DNA of 43,327 nt from Dehalococcoidia bacterium (lineage in GTDB: Bacteria; Chloroflexota; Dehalococcoidia; SHYB01; SHYL01): contig SHYL01000006.1 of NCBI GenBank assembly GCA_009692825.1, positions 1 to 43,327 of the forward strand, written 5' to 3'. Below are positions 7,911 to 15,133 of this stretch, piece after piece. The notes beneath the pieces were generated by a model. The model was given only the letters and a program-made list of their open reading frames with translations, was not told where the DNA came from and searched no databases. The position numbers and the translations under genes were made by a program. How positions within the stretch are numbered: position 1 is the stretch's first letter; the number at the start of each line of letters is the position of its first letter.

Positions 7911-7916
7911 AGTATA
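7911..7916 (-). promoter_or_regulatory. -10 element of the btu-cob operon
   Basis: TATACT on the minus strand (plus strand AGTATA) lies just upstream of the riboswitch aptamer, so transcription would start around 7904. The -35 region (GTTCAT at 17-bp spacing) is weak. Confidence 0.5.
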
Positions 7917-7972
7917 GTAGCACGTTAGTATGAATGAACCAAAATGGCGGAATATTCATCAGGCCAAAACGC

Positions 7973-8001
7973 TTGTTCATTCGCCACGTCTTTACTAGAA
8001 T
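7973..8001 (+). promoter_or_regulatory. Promoter of tRNA-Ile2
   Basis: TTGTTC (7973-7978), a 17-bp spacer and TAGAAT (7996-8001) lie 15 bp before the tRNA, giving a very short leader. The -10 matches five of six consensus bases; the -35 matches only the TTG half. Confidence 0.5.
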
Positions 8002-8016
8002 AGCTATGCCCTTCTG

Positions 8017-8091
8017 GGGCTCGTAGCTCAGTGGTAGAGCGGACGACTCATAATCGTTTGGTCGCAGGTTCGATCCCTGCCGAGCCCACCA
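8017..8091 (+). tRNA. tRNA with CAT anticodon, probably tRNA-Ile2 (lysidine substrate)
   Basis: A 75-nt cloverleaf. The acceptor is GGGCTCG/CGAGCCC, the anticodon stem GACGA/TCGTT encloses loop CTCATAA with anticodon CAT, and the T arm is GCAGG/CCTGC. The discriminator is A and CCA is encoded. CAT can be elongator Met, initiator Met or Ile2. The acceptor is fully paired, which argues against initiator. The anticodon arm and variable region (GACTCATAATCG, TTGGTCGC) resemble E. coli tRNA-Ile2, and C4-G69 fits TilS recognition. tilS is in this same window at 15.1 kb. A recombinase relic overlaps it on the other strand. Confidence 0.9.
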
Positions 8092-8300
8092 TTCAGTACC
8101 ATAGGCAGAACTTCTGACTGGCTCCCTTCCTCCGCGGATAGGAAGCTTGGCAACGTGTATTTAATCGTCACTTCGCCGCCAATCACCTTGATATTATTTT
8201 GATGAATGACCTCAGAAAAGACTTACGTTTAAGAAACGACCATAGCTCTAATATATCCCGCAGGTTCTCCAAGTAATTAACGACATCAGCAGGGTCGATA
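8028..8300 (-). pseudogene. Serine recombinase C-terminal relic, frameshifted, ending inside the tRNA
   Basis: Two adjacent minus-strand frames together resemble the C-terminal end of a large serine recombinase. The segment YLENLRDILELWSFLKRKSF plus LRSFIKI is in the 8183-8422 frame. After a 1-base shift near 8190-8196 comes IKVIGGEVTIKYTLPSF, then SEVLPMVLNGG. The helical stretch followed by a beta strand of the type EVTIKYTLP is characteristic of that family's extreme C-terminus. The frame runs on antisense into the tRNA and stops at 8028-8030, as expected if the element had integrated at the tRNA 3' end. The catalytic domain and zinc ribbon are absent. The identification comes from recognising the pattern; no alignment was run. 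Confidence 0.6.
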
Positions 8301-8715
8301 GCCGCTCTTCCTGATCCATGTTCATATGAGACGAGCATGATGTGGGCGTTCTTCTTGAGGAAAGAACTCGTCCTGAAGCCAGCGACCAGTGCCTCTTTCC
8401 TATAGTTTATGATGTTCAGCACGAGCCTTTCTTCGCTGCATAGCTGCCCCGGGAGAGGCGTTTCACGGGCGTCGACTTCAACTCCACACCTGCTTCTGCA
8501 AAGTCGGGTGTTGATTCGTTGTCGGGATTGATGCCGTAGTAATAACGTTCGAGTAGGTGAGCAAATGAACCTCGCGTATGCCCGCCGATGCCGGTATCGA
8601 GCATTTCGTCTGGGATAGCTTTCATGCCAGGTGTCAGCCTAAGAGTAGTTCCGATGAGGCATTGGCCATAACGCTCAATGTCTTTCAACCTGGTTTGCTC
8701 GTAAAGTGTCGACAT
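8297..8715 (-). pseudogene. Sau3AI/MutH-like restriction endonuclease, frameshifted and truncated
   Basis: The N-terminal ORF (8416-8715) carries FAHLLERYYYGINPDNES and PDFAEAGVELKSTPVK. The D-x6-E-x-K arrangement matches the catalytic core of the MutH/Sau3AI nuclease family (GATC recognition). The reading frame then breaks at AAK. One missing base near 8420 restores ERLVLNIINYRKEAL and SSFLKKNAHIMLVSYEH, which continue the Sau3AI-type sequence in the 8183-8422 frame. Around 8300 homology stops and recombinase-like sequence begins, so the C-terminal half is lost. No partner methyltransferase is present. This is a dead restriction gene inside an element scar, not a mismatch-repair MutH, since no mutL/mutS lies nearby. 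Confidence 0.8.
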
Positions 8716-8877
8716 ATCCGGGGATTCTATCAGAAAAATATCTGCCTGAATCGTCCGATTTTGGGAAGTTCGTCAATGCCTGAAGTGTCCGACGATTTTT
8801 AACAGTTGAGCAATGTTGTGGACAAAGGTGAACTTGGAGGAGCGGTATGATCTGCCGATAACTATGTTGGACGCTGT

Positions 8878-9309
8878 CTATGTGGCTGTTGCAAAAACAG
8901 CTTTTGCCTTCTGGGACCACCACAGCTTCTGAGATGGATTTACGCCTACAAGACGGCATTTCTCTTTTAGCGACTGCCAGAAAGCAAGAGTATGGCCGAT
9001 CTGGTTTTTTATCATGTGCATATACATGTGTACCATCTCGTGCAAGAGCACTTCGGGAAATTCCTTATAGTGCGCAAAGTCGGTGTACAGCGTAATGTGC
9101 TTTGTACGGTGATCATAGTAGGCGAGAGACTTTGACCTGCGCCTTACGTGGCGGAATCTGAAACGGCTCTTAGTAATAGGCCGACGTTTGCCACGAACAT
9201 GGAGCGGCGGCTCATCAGGCAACTCATTAGAAAAAGCAAGCGCATTAAACTCCTTATACAGGCTGAAGGCCATTTGCTTATAAAATTGGTCTTTTTCAGA
9301 GTCCGGCAC
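8878..9309 (-). CDS. SprT-like zinc metalloprotease domain protein
   Basis: A 143-aa protein of the SprT/Spartan-like family. The zinc motif HEMVHMYMH (H90, E91, H94, H98) fits HExxHxxxH. An upstream YDHRTKHITLYTDFAHY block and the C-terminal GHTLAFWQSLKEKCRLVG helix are typical of the domain. Spartan-type proteases cleave DNA-crosslinked proteins; the bacterial SprT substrates are not established, so the function is inferred. The usual C-terminal zinc ribbon is missing. The GTG start overlaps the Smr gene stop (TAGTG), and the gene is downstream in the fmdB-smr-sprT unit. Confidence 0.88.
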   Translation of the reverse strand: MPDSEKDQFYKQMAFSLYKEFNALAFSNELPDEPPLHVRGKRRPITKSRFRFRHVRRRSKSLAYYDHRTKHITLYTDFAHYKEFPEVLLHEMVHMYMHMIKNQIGHTLAFWQSLKEKCRLVGVNPSQKLWWSQKAKAVFATAT

Positions 9310-9578
9310 TAACGTTTCTTCTGCTCAAGATTTACTATCGTCGCGCCAAAGGAGCCCTCCCATTCATAACCAAGACGATAACTGTTAACCAACGGGTGAC
9401 CTGAGAGATGTGCCCAGACTGCCTTCCTCACACGCCCGCCACCTTTGCCGTGGATCACCCTCACCTGCCAGAGGTCGGCCATGAAAGCGTCGTCCAGATA
9501 TTCATCAAGCTTGTTAACGGCATCATCAACGGTGAGGTGCCTTAGAAATAATTCCCGTGGTACGGATAGCCGTTTCAA
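9309..9578 (-). CDS. Small Smr-domain protein
   Basis: An 89-aa stand-alone Smr domain, homologous to the C-terminal domain of MutS2. It opens with LFLRHLTVDDAVNKLDEYL (equivalent of the LDLRG-x-DEAL helix) and contains VRVIHGKGGGRVRKAVWAHL, the conserved HGKG-x-G-x-LR motif, around residues 40-55. Smr domains act as nicking endonucleases on nucleic acids, or as RNases in stand-alone forms. The protein starts at TTG 9578, two bp after the fmdB stop, with a plausible GGAAG upstream. Its small size and the lack of a MutS2 core argue for an independent nuclease-like protein. It is translationally linked to SprT downstream. Confidence 0.86.
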   Translation of the reverse strand: MKRLSVPRELFLRHLTVDDAVNKLDEYLDDAFMADLWQVRVIHGKGGGRVRKAVWAHLSGHPLVNSYRLGYEWEGSFGATIVNLEQKKR

Positions 9579-9580
9579 AA

Positions 9581-9934
9581 TTATTCTTCCGAACTGGAGC
9601 CGCCCATTTCAGCAGGCATCTCTCCGCCTTCCATGCGCTCCACCATCGTATTGAACTCAGTGCCCAGATCTTCGCCGCCCTTTGACTGCATTTTGCGGGC
9701 AAGCTTCGCCAGGCTGCGCGGGTCATCCTGATCGACGCCTTCCATCTTCCGCTGCATATTGTCGTAATCGTCATCAAGGCTTTGATTCCGTCCATGGACG
9801 ACCGCGAAAGAGGAGATTATCTTGTCGACCGATTCACTGCCGCAGTGCTTACAAACAGGCTTTTTGAGAGTGCTGCGCATCAGTATGGCGGACACCTTCC
9901 TGCACTGCTTGCATCGGTACTCGTAAATAGGCAT
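9581..9934 (-). CDS. FmdB-family zinc-ribbon protein
   Basis: A 117-aa protein with an N-terminal FmdB-type zinc ribbon: MPIYEYRCKQCRK followed by PVCKHCGSESVDKIISSF, giving two CxxC pairs in the first 35 residues. The remainder is a low-complexity charged tail (EGGEMPAEMGGSSSEE at the end). FmdB-family proteins are putative regulatory or metal-binding proteins of uncertain role. It starts at ATG 9934 with AGGATAG upstream. It is the first gene of a compact fmdB-smr-sprT set, 4 bp from the yraN pseudogene stop, so the whole block from rnhB down may be cotranscribed. Confidence 0.88.
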   Translation of the reverse strand: MPIYEYRCKQCRKVSAILMRSTLKKPVCKHCGSESVDKIISSFAVVHGRNQSLDDDYDNMQRKMEGVDQDDPRSLAKLARKMQSKGGEDLGTEFNTMVERMEGGEMPAEMGGSSSEE

Positions 9935-9938
9935 AAGA

Positions 9939-10308
9939 CTATCCTACCACGGCATTTTGGATGCTATCTATGCGTCGAACCTCATCCCTGGAGTTAACTT
10001 CGATCGCCACAACATCGATACGCCAGTCCGAAGACTCGATACCCTTGTCCTGAAGATACGTTTGCGCAGCTTTTACCATCTTCGGTTGCTTTATCGAACC
10101 GATGCTCTCTTCAGGCGTGCCAAAGGCTCGCCTTTTTTGTTCTGACCTCAACAAAAACAAGCTGATAATCATCCTTTGCAACTATATCTATTTCGCCGTA
10201 TCTGCACCTGTAGTTCGTAGAAACTATTTCACATCCCTTATCTTTAAGGAATTTAACAGCTGTGGATTCTCCGAAATCACCCAGCTTCTTACGGGCGTTA
10301 GTCTTCAA
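9939..10308 (-). pseudogene. yraN: YraN/UPF0102 endonuclease-like gene, single-base frameshift
   Basis: The UPF0102 (YraN) family has a PD-(D/E)xK nuclease-like fold of about 120 aa and unknown substrate. The first part (10111-10308) has LGDFGESTAVKFL, NYRCRYGEIDIVAKD and LVFVEVRTK, then goes out of frame. The second part (9939-10181) resumes with RRAFGTPEESIGSIK and WRIDVVAIEV. The break lies at a run of six A residues on the minus strand (T6 at 10133-10138). Removing one A gives VRTKRRAFGTPEES, the family consensus. The TTG start at 10308 lies inside the end of rnhB. The cause could be assembly indel, real mutation or slippage at the A6 run. Confidence 0.88.
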
Positions 10309-10963
10309 ACTTAGGCCTCATTAGGATTTCACTGGCTGGGAAAAATGTTTTCCTGTGTATCTCACAAACGCCGATTTGGTAGATCCGCTGCATGTGCTCC
10401 GCTGTGGCGTAACCCTTGTGCTGTGCGAAGCCATATTCAGGATAGCGCTTGTCCATTTCAGTCATTATCTCGTCACGCGCCACCTTGGCTATCACGGAAG
10501 CGGCCGCGATGCTAAGGCAGAGGGTATCGCCATCAGGCACGGCCGTATGTGGAAGGCCTATACCTCTCAGCTTCACGTTATCAGTCAGGACATAGGCGGG
10601 TTTCAAAGCCAGACTTCTAATGGAGCGTACAGTTGCCAGCATAGTGGCTTTCGCAATACCCATCCTATCAATCTCTGAGACAGAGACTATGCCTATACCG
10701 AACGCTAGAGAATCGCGGCGTATCATCGGAGCCAGAATGGCTCGTTTCGCGGCACTAAGCAGCTTGCTGTCGCGCACATCATCAAACCAATCCAATCGCA
10801 CGCTGGGTAGAATGACAGCCCCTGCCATCACCGGCCCTGCCAACGGTCCGCGTCCCACTTCATCCACGCCCGCTATGACAGCATATCCCTGGGATATAAG
10901 CGTCTCTTCCCGCGCATATGTAGGTATTCGTTTGACTGGCGCGCGCTTCTGTTTTTTGGACAT
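10298..10963 (-). CDS. rnhB: Ribonuclease HII
   Basis: RNase HII removes ribonucleotides and RNA from RNA-DNA hybrids in the cytoplasm. The 221-aa protein has the catalytic N-terminal motif VIAGVDEVGRGPLAGPV (D and E of the DEDD set), the LSAAKR segment, the third acidic cluster VLTDNVK and the C-terminal KGYATAEH region typical of the family. ATG 10963 is preceded by AT-rich sequence. Divergent from the small membrane protein gene at 11101, it probably shares a ~137-bp promoter region with it. It overlaps yraN by 11 bp. Identity is secure; the length fits the family. Confidence 0.95.
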   Translation of the reverse strand: MSKKQKRAPVKRIPTYAREETLISQGYAVIAGVDEVGRGPLAGPVMAGAVILPSVRLDWFDDVRDSKLLSAAKRAILAPMIRRDSLAFGIGIVSVSEIDRMGIAKATMLATVRSIRSLALKPAYVLTDNVKLRGIGLPHTAVPDGDTLCLSIAAASVIAKVARDEIMTEMDKRYPEYGFAQHKGYATAEHMQRIYQIGVCEIHRKTFFPASEILMRPKFED

Positions 10964-11100
10964 TAAGAATCTCTTATCTGGAGAAGAAAGATAATTTCCT
11001 ATATGTTACCGCGCTCATTGTTTTGAAAAATAGGTCGTAACGCCTTATTTCTATGACTTTTGGTTGCTATAATAAAAGTGAACCTGATTAAAGGACAAAT

Positions 11101-11439
11101 ATGCCATCTCACAGGATAGCTTCCAGACAAGCAGAACTAGCACGCAAGAAGCGCAAGCACCATGATGCGCATCCCGAAGGGGAAGCTTTGCAAGCAAGTG
11201 CTGGAACCACATCTGAACCTACCGTAGCCACAGCTCCAGTCCCAGAAGAGGTACGTGCAAGGCCGTCTCTTATGTCATCATACAGAGCTGTCTCAACGCC
11301 CGACTCGGCTAAAAAGACGACTGTACGCAGTATTTCGACTGCACAAGCCGAATACTTCAGCGCGGATATAAGACGCCTGCTGGTAACGATAAGCATCTGC
11401 GCCGTACTCCTGGTAATACTAACCTTCGTTTTACGGTAA
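11101..11439 (+). CDS. Small single-pass membrane protein of unknown function
   Basis: A 112-aa protein with a highly basic N-terminus (SRQAELARKKRKHH), a proline/serine/alanine-rich disordered middle and one C-terminal transmembrane helix (~93-111). This tail-anchored topology suits a membrane-associated small protein with a cytoplasmic basic head. I cannot name it; no domain or catalytic motif is visible. A TATAAT -10 precedes the ATG by ~30 bp, and AAAGGA lies 5 bp upstream. Its position between rnhB and uvrC may mean shared regulation with uvrC, which starts 63 bp downstream. Confidence is fair because of the good start signals and the separate promoter. Confidence 0.7.
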   Translation: MPSHRIASRQAELARKKRKHHDAHPEGEALQASAGTTSEPTVATAPVPEEVRARPSLMSSYRAVSTPDSAKKTTVRSISTAQAEYFSADIRRLLVTISICAVLLVILTFVLR

Positions 11440-11502
11440 TAAATTCCAATAACTATTTCAGTTCCTACGCCGCATCAGTGATAAACTTTCACTACTAGCA
11501 CT

Positions 11503-13371
11503 ATGGAAACACACCTCCTCGAAGAACGACTAAAAAACGCTCCAACTTCACCGGGCGTTTATCTGATGAAAAATGAATCAGGCGTCGTTCTTTACGTGGG
11601 TAAAGCATCAAACCTCAGAAACCGGATACGCAGCTATTTCGGCTCACCCTGGAGCATGATAGATAAAGTTCAACGGCTCACCGCCCGCATAGACGATTTT
11701 GAGTTCATGGTCACCCACTCCGAGCAGGAGGCGCTGCTTCTTGAAAACAGCATGATCAAGAAGCACAAGCCCAAGTACAACGTACGCCTCAAGGACGATA
11801 AGACATATCCGTACATGAAGATCAGCCTCCAGGAAGATTTCCCGCGCGTTGAATTTACACGGCGTATCGAGAAGGACGGCGCAAAGTATTACGGCCCGTT
11901 TGCCAGCGCTAGCTCCCTGCGAAAGACGATGGATGCACTGAAAAAGCTGTTCCCATACCGATCATGCAACCGTGTTATCACCGGCAAGGACGCGCGTCCT
12001 TGTTTGGACTATTACATCCACAGATGCGTAGGCCCGTGCATAGGCGCCGCGTCTACAGGCGAATACCGCCAGGTCATCGATCAGGTCGTCAAGTTCATGG
12101 AGGGGAAAGACGAAGATGTCCTGACAGAGCTGAAAGCGAAGATGGAAGACTCCGCAGAAAAGCTCGAGTTTGAGCGAAGCGCCGTTTTACGTGACCAGAT
12201 TACCTCCATACAGCGCGTGACCGAGCGGCAGCGCATATCGATGGTCAACAAGCAGATGGATGCTGATGTCATAGCGCTTGCCCGGCGCAAGGATATAGCC
12301 TGGGCCGAGGTGTTCTTCATACGCCAGGGTAAGGTAATCGGAAGGGATAACTTCCTGCTCGAAGGCACCGCTGACGAAACCGATTCCAGCGTGTTATCCA
12401 GCTTCCTAAAGCAGTTCTATTCTTCCGCGTCTTACATCCCTGCTGAAATACTCCTGCCAGTAGAGCCGGAAGAATCAGAGTTAATCAGTGAGTGGCTCCA
12501 AAGCAAACGTGAAAAGAATGTCGAAGTATTAGTCCCTGAACGAGGCGATAAGAAGCAACTTATAGAGATGGTCGCCCAGAATGCGGAGCAGGGGCTGAAA
12601 GAGAAACTGATAAAGGAATCAGCCGACCAGGATTCGCTTGGCAAAGCGATGGACGAGTTGAGGGAGCAGCTGAATTTACCTCGTCTGCCAAAACGTATGG
12701 AGTGTTACGACATATCAAATATTCAGGGCACAAACTCCGTAGCCAGCATGGTGGTTTTCGAAAACGGCCAGCCTAAAAAGGCTCACTACCGTCGCTTCAA
12801 AATAAAAACGGTTGAAGGCGCAAACGATTTCGCTTCCATGCAAGAGGTACTCAGGCGCAGGTTCGCCAGATTCAATAAGGATACGATCGTGTCCAGCAGC
12901 GACACTGAAACGCTCGACAGCCAGAAGAAAGAGGCGGCATGGAAAATCGTGCCGGACCTTGTGCTCATAGACGGCGGCAAAGGCCAGCTTAATGCGGCGC
13001 TGGAGGTCTTCCTGGAGATGGGATTGAAGGATGTCCCGCTCGCGAGCCTTGCAAAGCAGTTCGAGGAGCTCTACGTGCCGGATAACACAGAACCTATCAT
13101 CCTGGACCGCAAGTCGCCTGCGCTATACATGGTCCAGCGTCTTCGCGATGAAGCACACAGGTTTGCTATATCCTTCCACAGGGACCGTCGGTCCACAGGC
13201 GCATACGAAAGCCAGATGGATTCGATTCCAGGCATTGGCCCTAGGCGCAAGCGCGCGTTGCTGCGCAAGTTCGGCTCGCTCGAAGGGATCCGCGAAGCGT
13301 CCGTAACAGATATAGCAGCGACTCCTGGTATGACCACCACGACCGCACAGAAACTGAAGCAGATGCTATAG
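11503..13371 (+). CDS. uvrC: UvrABC system protein C
   Basis: UvrC makes both incisions in nucleotide excision repair after UvrA/UvrB load it at a lesion. The 622-aa length is typical. Domains in order are the GIY-YIG nuclease (SPGVYLMKNESGVVLYVGK, residues ~16-34), a cysteine region (CNRVITGKDARPCLDYYIHRC-VGPC), a UVR motif (EKLEFERSAVLRDQ, ~210-225), the UvrC C-terminal RNase H-like endonuclease (MECYDISNIQGTNSVASMVV; VLIDGGKGQLNAALEV), and a terminal helix-hairpin-helix (SIPGIGPRRKRALLRKFG). The start has no clear ribosome binding site. M48 protease begins 7 bp downstream. Confidence 0.96.
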   Translation: METHLLEERLKNAPTSPGVYLMKNESGVVLYVGKASNLRNRIRSYFGSPWSMIDKVQRLTARIDDFEFMVTHSEQEALLLENSMIKKHKPKYNVRLKDDKTYPYMKISLQEDFPRVEFTRRIEKDGAKYYGPFASASSLRKTMDALKKLFPYRSCNRVITGKDARPCLDYYIHRCVGPCIGAASTGEYRQVIDQVVKFMEGKDEDVLTELKAKMEDSAEKLEFERSAVLRDQITSIQRVTERQRISMVNKQMDADVIALARRKDIAWAEVFFIRQGKVIGRDNFLLEGTADETDSSVLSSFLKQFYSSASYIPAEILLPVEPEESELISEWLQSKREKNVEVLVPERGDKKQLIEMVAQNAEQGLKEKLIKESADQDSLGKAMDELREQLNLPRLPKRMECYDISNIQGTNSVASMVVFENGQPKKAHYRRFKIKTVEGANDFASMQEVLRRRFARFNKDTIVSSSDTETLDSQKKEAAWKIVPDLVLIDGGKGQLNAALEVFLEMGLKDVPLASLAKQFEELYVPDNTEPIILDRKSPALYMVQRLRDEAHRFAISFHRDRRSTGAYESQMDSIPGIGPRRKRALLRKFGSLEGIREASVTDIAATPGMTTTTAQKLKQML

Positions 13372-13377
13372 GCAGGC

Positions 13378-14508
13378 ATGACCAATCTCGACCCTGAACG
13401 CCAGAAAAAGGCGAAGGAACTCTCCAGGATCAATCACCGTCTTTACTGGCTGGACATGGCCATCGGCCTCGGCGCGATGCTGCTGCTTGTGCTTACTGAC
13501 CTATCCCTGAATCTACGAGCGGCTTTGGATGTCAACCGCTGGCTCCAAATTCCGGCGTATGCGGCTGTCGTGTTTGGCAGCATTATGGTTCTGACGTTCC
13601 CGCTTACCGTGTACAGCGGATACATTTTCCCGAAGAGGTTCGGCCTGTCCCCGCAATCGCTTAAGTCATGGTTATGGGACAGAATCAAGGGCGGACTGCT
13701 CGGCGCAATCATTGGGCTGCCAATCTTGCTCCTGGTCTATTACCTGCTGGCAAACTTTCCGGGCACATGGTGGCTCTTCGCATGGGGCGCCATAGTAGCG
13801 GTAAGCGTACTGATGGCTATAATCCTTCCCGTTTTCCTCATACGGGTGTTCTTCAAATTGAAACCGCTGAATGATCAGGAATTAAATAACAGGATTAACT
13901 CTCTGGCTGACAAAACCGGAGCAAGAGTAAAAGGCGTATTCACCATCGATTACAGCTCCAAAAGCACAGGCGCTAATGCGTTCGTGGCCGGCCTTGGTGG
14001 CACGCGGCGCATCGTATTAACCGATACGATGATCCAGCAATATACGCCGCAGGAAATCGAGGTGGTGCTTGCTCATGAGCTTGGCCATCACGTCCATTGG
14101 GACGTCCCCAAAGGAATACTCATCACCTCATTGCTGACGCTTGTTGAGTTATATCTTGCATACTTATTTCTGAAATGGGTCATTCCGCATACAAATTTCT
14201 CAGGCATAGATGACGTTGCAGCGTTGCCTTTGCTTGCGATTGTCTTTGGGACAGTTGCGTTTATATCGAGGCCCGCGCTTAACTGGAACAGTCGTCGCAT
14301 CGAAGCGGACGCGGACCGATTTTCGATAGCTGTCACGCGAGATCTGCCGTCCTTTGAGAGCGCAATGGTACGCCTCACAGACCAGAATCTATCCGACGCG
14401 GAGCCCAGTGCCTGGGAAAAAGCTTTGTTTTACAGCCACCCGCCGTTTCCGGAACGCGTGCGCCTGGCCAGAGCGACTATGTCGAAGCTTGGCGCTTCTT
14501 CTAACTGA
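13378..14508 (+). CDS. M48-family zinc metalloprotease (Ste24-like)
   Basis: A 376-aa integral membrane zinc endopeptidase with HELGHH (H233, E234, H237) and the third ligand region EADADRF near residue 309. Multiple hydrophobic segments lie in the first 155 residues and again around 245-300, and a C-terminal YSHPPFPERV motif is typical of Ste24/CAAX-protease-like M48 members. This differs from HtpX in the longer N-terminal membrane part. Prenyl substrates are not expected in bacteria, so a role in membrane protein quality control is inferred. It begins 7 bp after uvrC and its TGA overlaps the ATG of the histidine phosphatase gene by one base. Confidence 0.9.
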   Translation: MTNLDPERQKKAKELSRINHRLYWLDMAIGLGAMLLLVLTDLSLNLRAALDVNRWLQIPAYAAVVFGSIMVLTFPLTVYSGYIFPKRFGLSPQSLKSWLWDRIKGGLLGAIIGLPILLLVYYLLANFPGTWWLFAWGAIVAVSVLMAIILPVFLIRVFFKLKPLNDQELNNRINSLADKTGARVKGVFTIDYSSKSTGANAFVAGLGGTRRIVLTDTMIQQYTPQEIEVVLAHELGHHVHWDVPKGILITSLLTLVELYLAYLFLKWVIPHTNFSGIDDVAALPLLAIVFGTVAFISRPALNWNSRRIEADADRFSIAVTRDLPSFESAMVRLTDQNLSDAEPSAWEKALFYSHPPFPERVRLARATMSKLGASSN

Positions 14509-15133
14509 TGACTGCCCTACGACTGCTGCTAGTACGTCACGGACAGACGCCATATAACCGCGATCTAAAACTACAGGGTAAAAACGACGAAGACCTCACG
14601 CCTTTGGGAATCAGCCAGGCTACCGCCGCTGCACAAGCACTCAAAAAGGAAAGCCCTGCAGCGATATATTCCAGCCCTTCAAAGCGAACATTGCAAACTG
14701 CCCACTTTATATCCTCCGTGCATAAAATTACTCCTATAACAAATCTAGGGCTAGCAGAGATGAATACCGGGCTGTTGGACGGCCTGACTTATGCGGGAAT
14801 AGCTGAAAAGTTCCCGGAATTCGCAAAGCTTTTGGAATCCGATCCAATAAAAGCCGTTCCTCCGTCAGGAGAATCACTGCCACATCTTCACCAGAGATGC
14901 TGGATGCAATCGGTGAAATTGCGCAAATTCACACGGAAGGGACAGTGTTATTGGTAAGCCACTCATTCTCTATTGCGTCGATAATATGCAAAGCAATCAA
15001 CCTGCCTCTATCTTCTTTTCGAAGCCTGCGTATAGATTTAGGAAGCATTACAGAGCTTTCGCTGTACGATAACGTAGCGATACTCTCGCGATTAAACGAC
15101 ACCAACCATTTGAACGGACTTAAAGCCAAATGA
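14508..15133 (+). pseudogene. Histidine phosphatase (phosphoglycerate mutase-like), frameshifted
   Basis: A histidine-phosphatase superfamily member, probably a phosphatase rather than a glycolytic mutase. The first part has LLVRHGQTPYNRDLKLQGKND with the catalytic His in RHG, then YSSPSKRTLQTA and the GLLDGLTYAGIAEKFPE block. After GESLPHLHQR the frame breaks at about 14897. One inserted base gives LDAIGEIAQIHTEGTVLLV, then SHSFSIASIICKAINL, which carries the second catalytic His (SHSFSI). So the two halves of the active site fall in different frames. The second frame ends at 15133, and TGA overlaps the tilS ATG (15130). Either a real pseudogene or a sequencing indel; the protein would be about 207 aa if repaired. 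Confidence 0.85.

Noticed and set aside
7932-7982. GAATGAAC / GTTCATTC inverted repeat before tRNA-Ile2
   Set aside because: Only eight bases with a 35-bp spacer; likely chance and partly explained by the -35 region.
8183-8422. 79-aa ORF as one real protein
   Set aside because: It is a chimera of a Sau3AI-like segment and a recombinase tail, both frame-broken relative to neighbours, not a functional gene.
8749-8797. Imperfect inverted repeat AATCGTCCGA / TCCGACGATT upstream of the nuclease relic
   Set aside because: Only ten positions with one mismatch and 29-nt spacing; too weak to call a transposon end or operator.
8675-8959. 94-aa minus-strand ORF between the nuclease relic and sprT
   Set aside because: It overlaps both genes on the same strand in another frame, has skewed composition and no recognisable motif.
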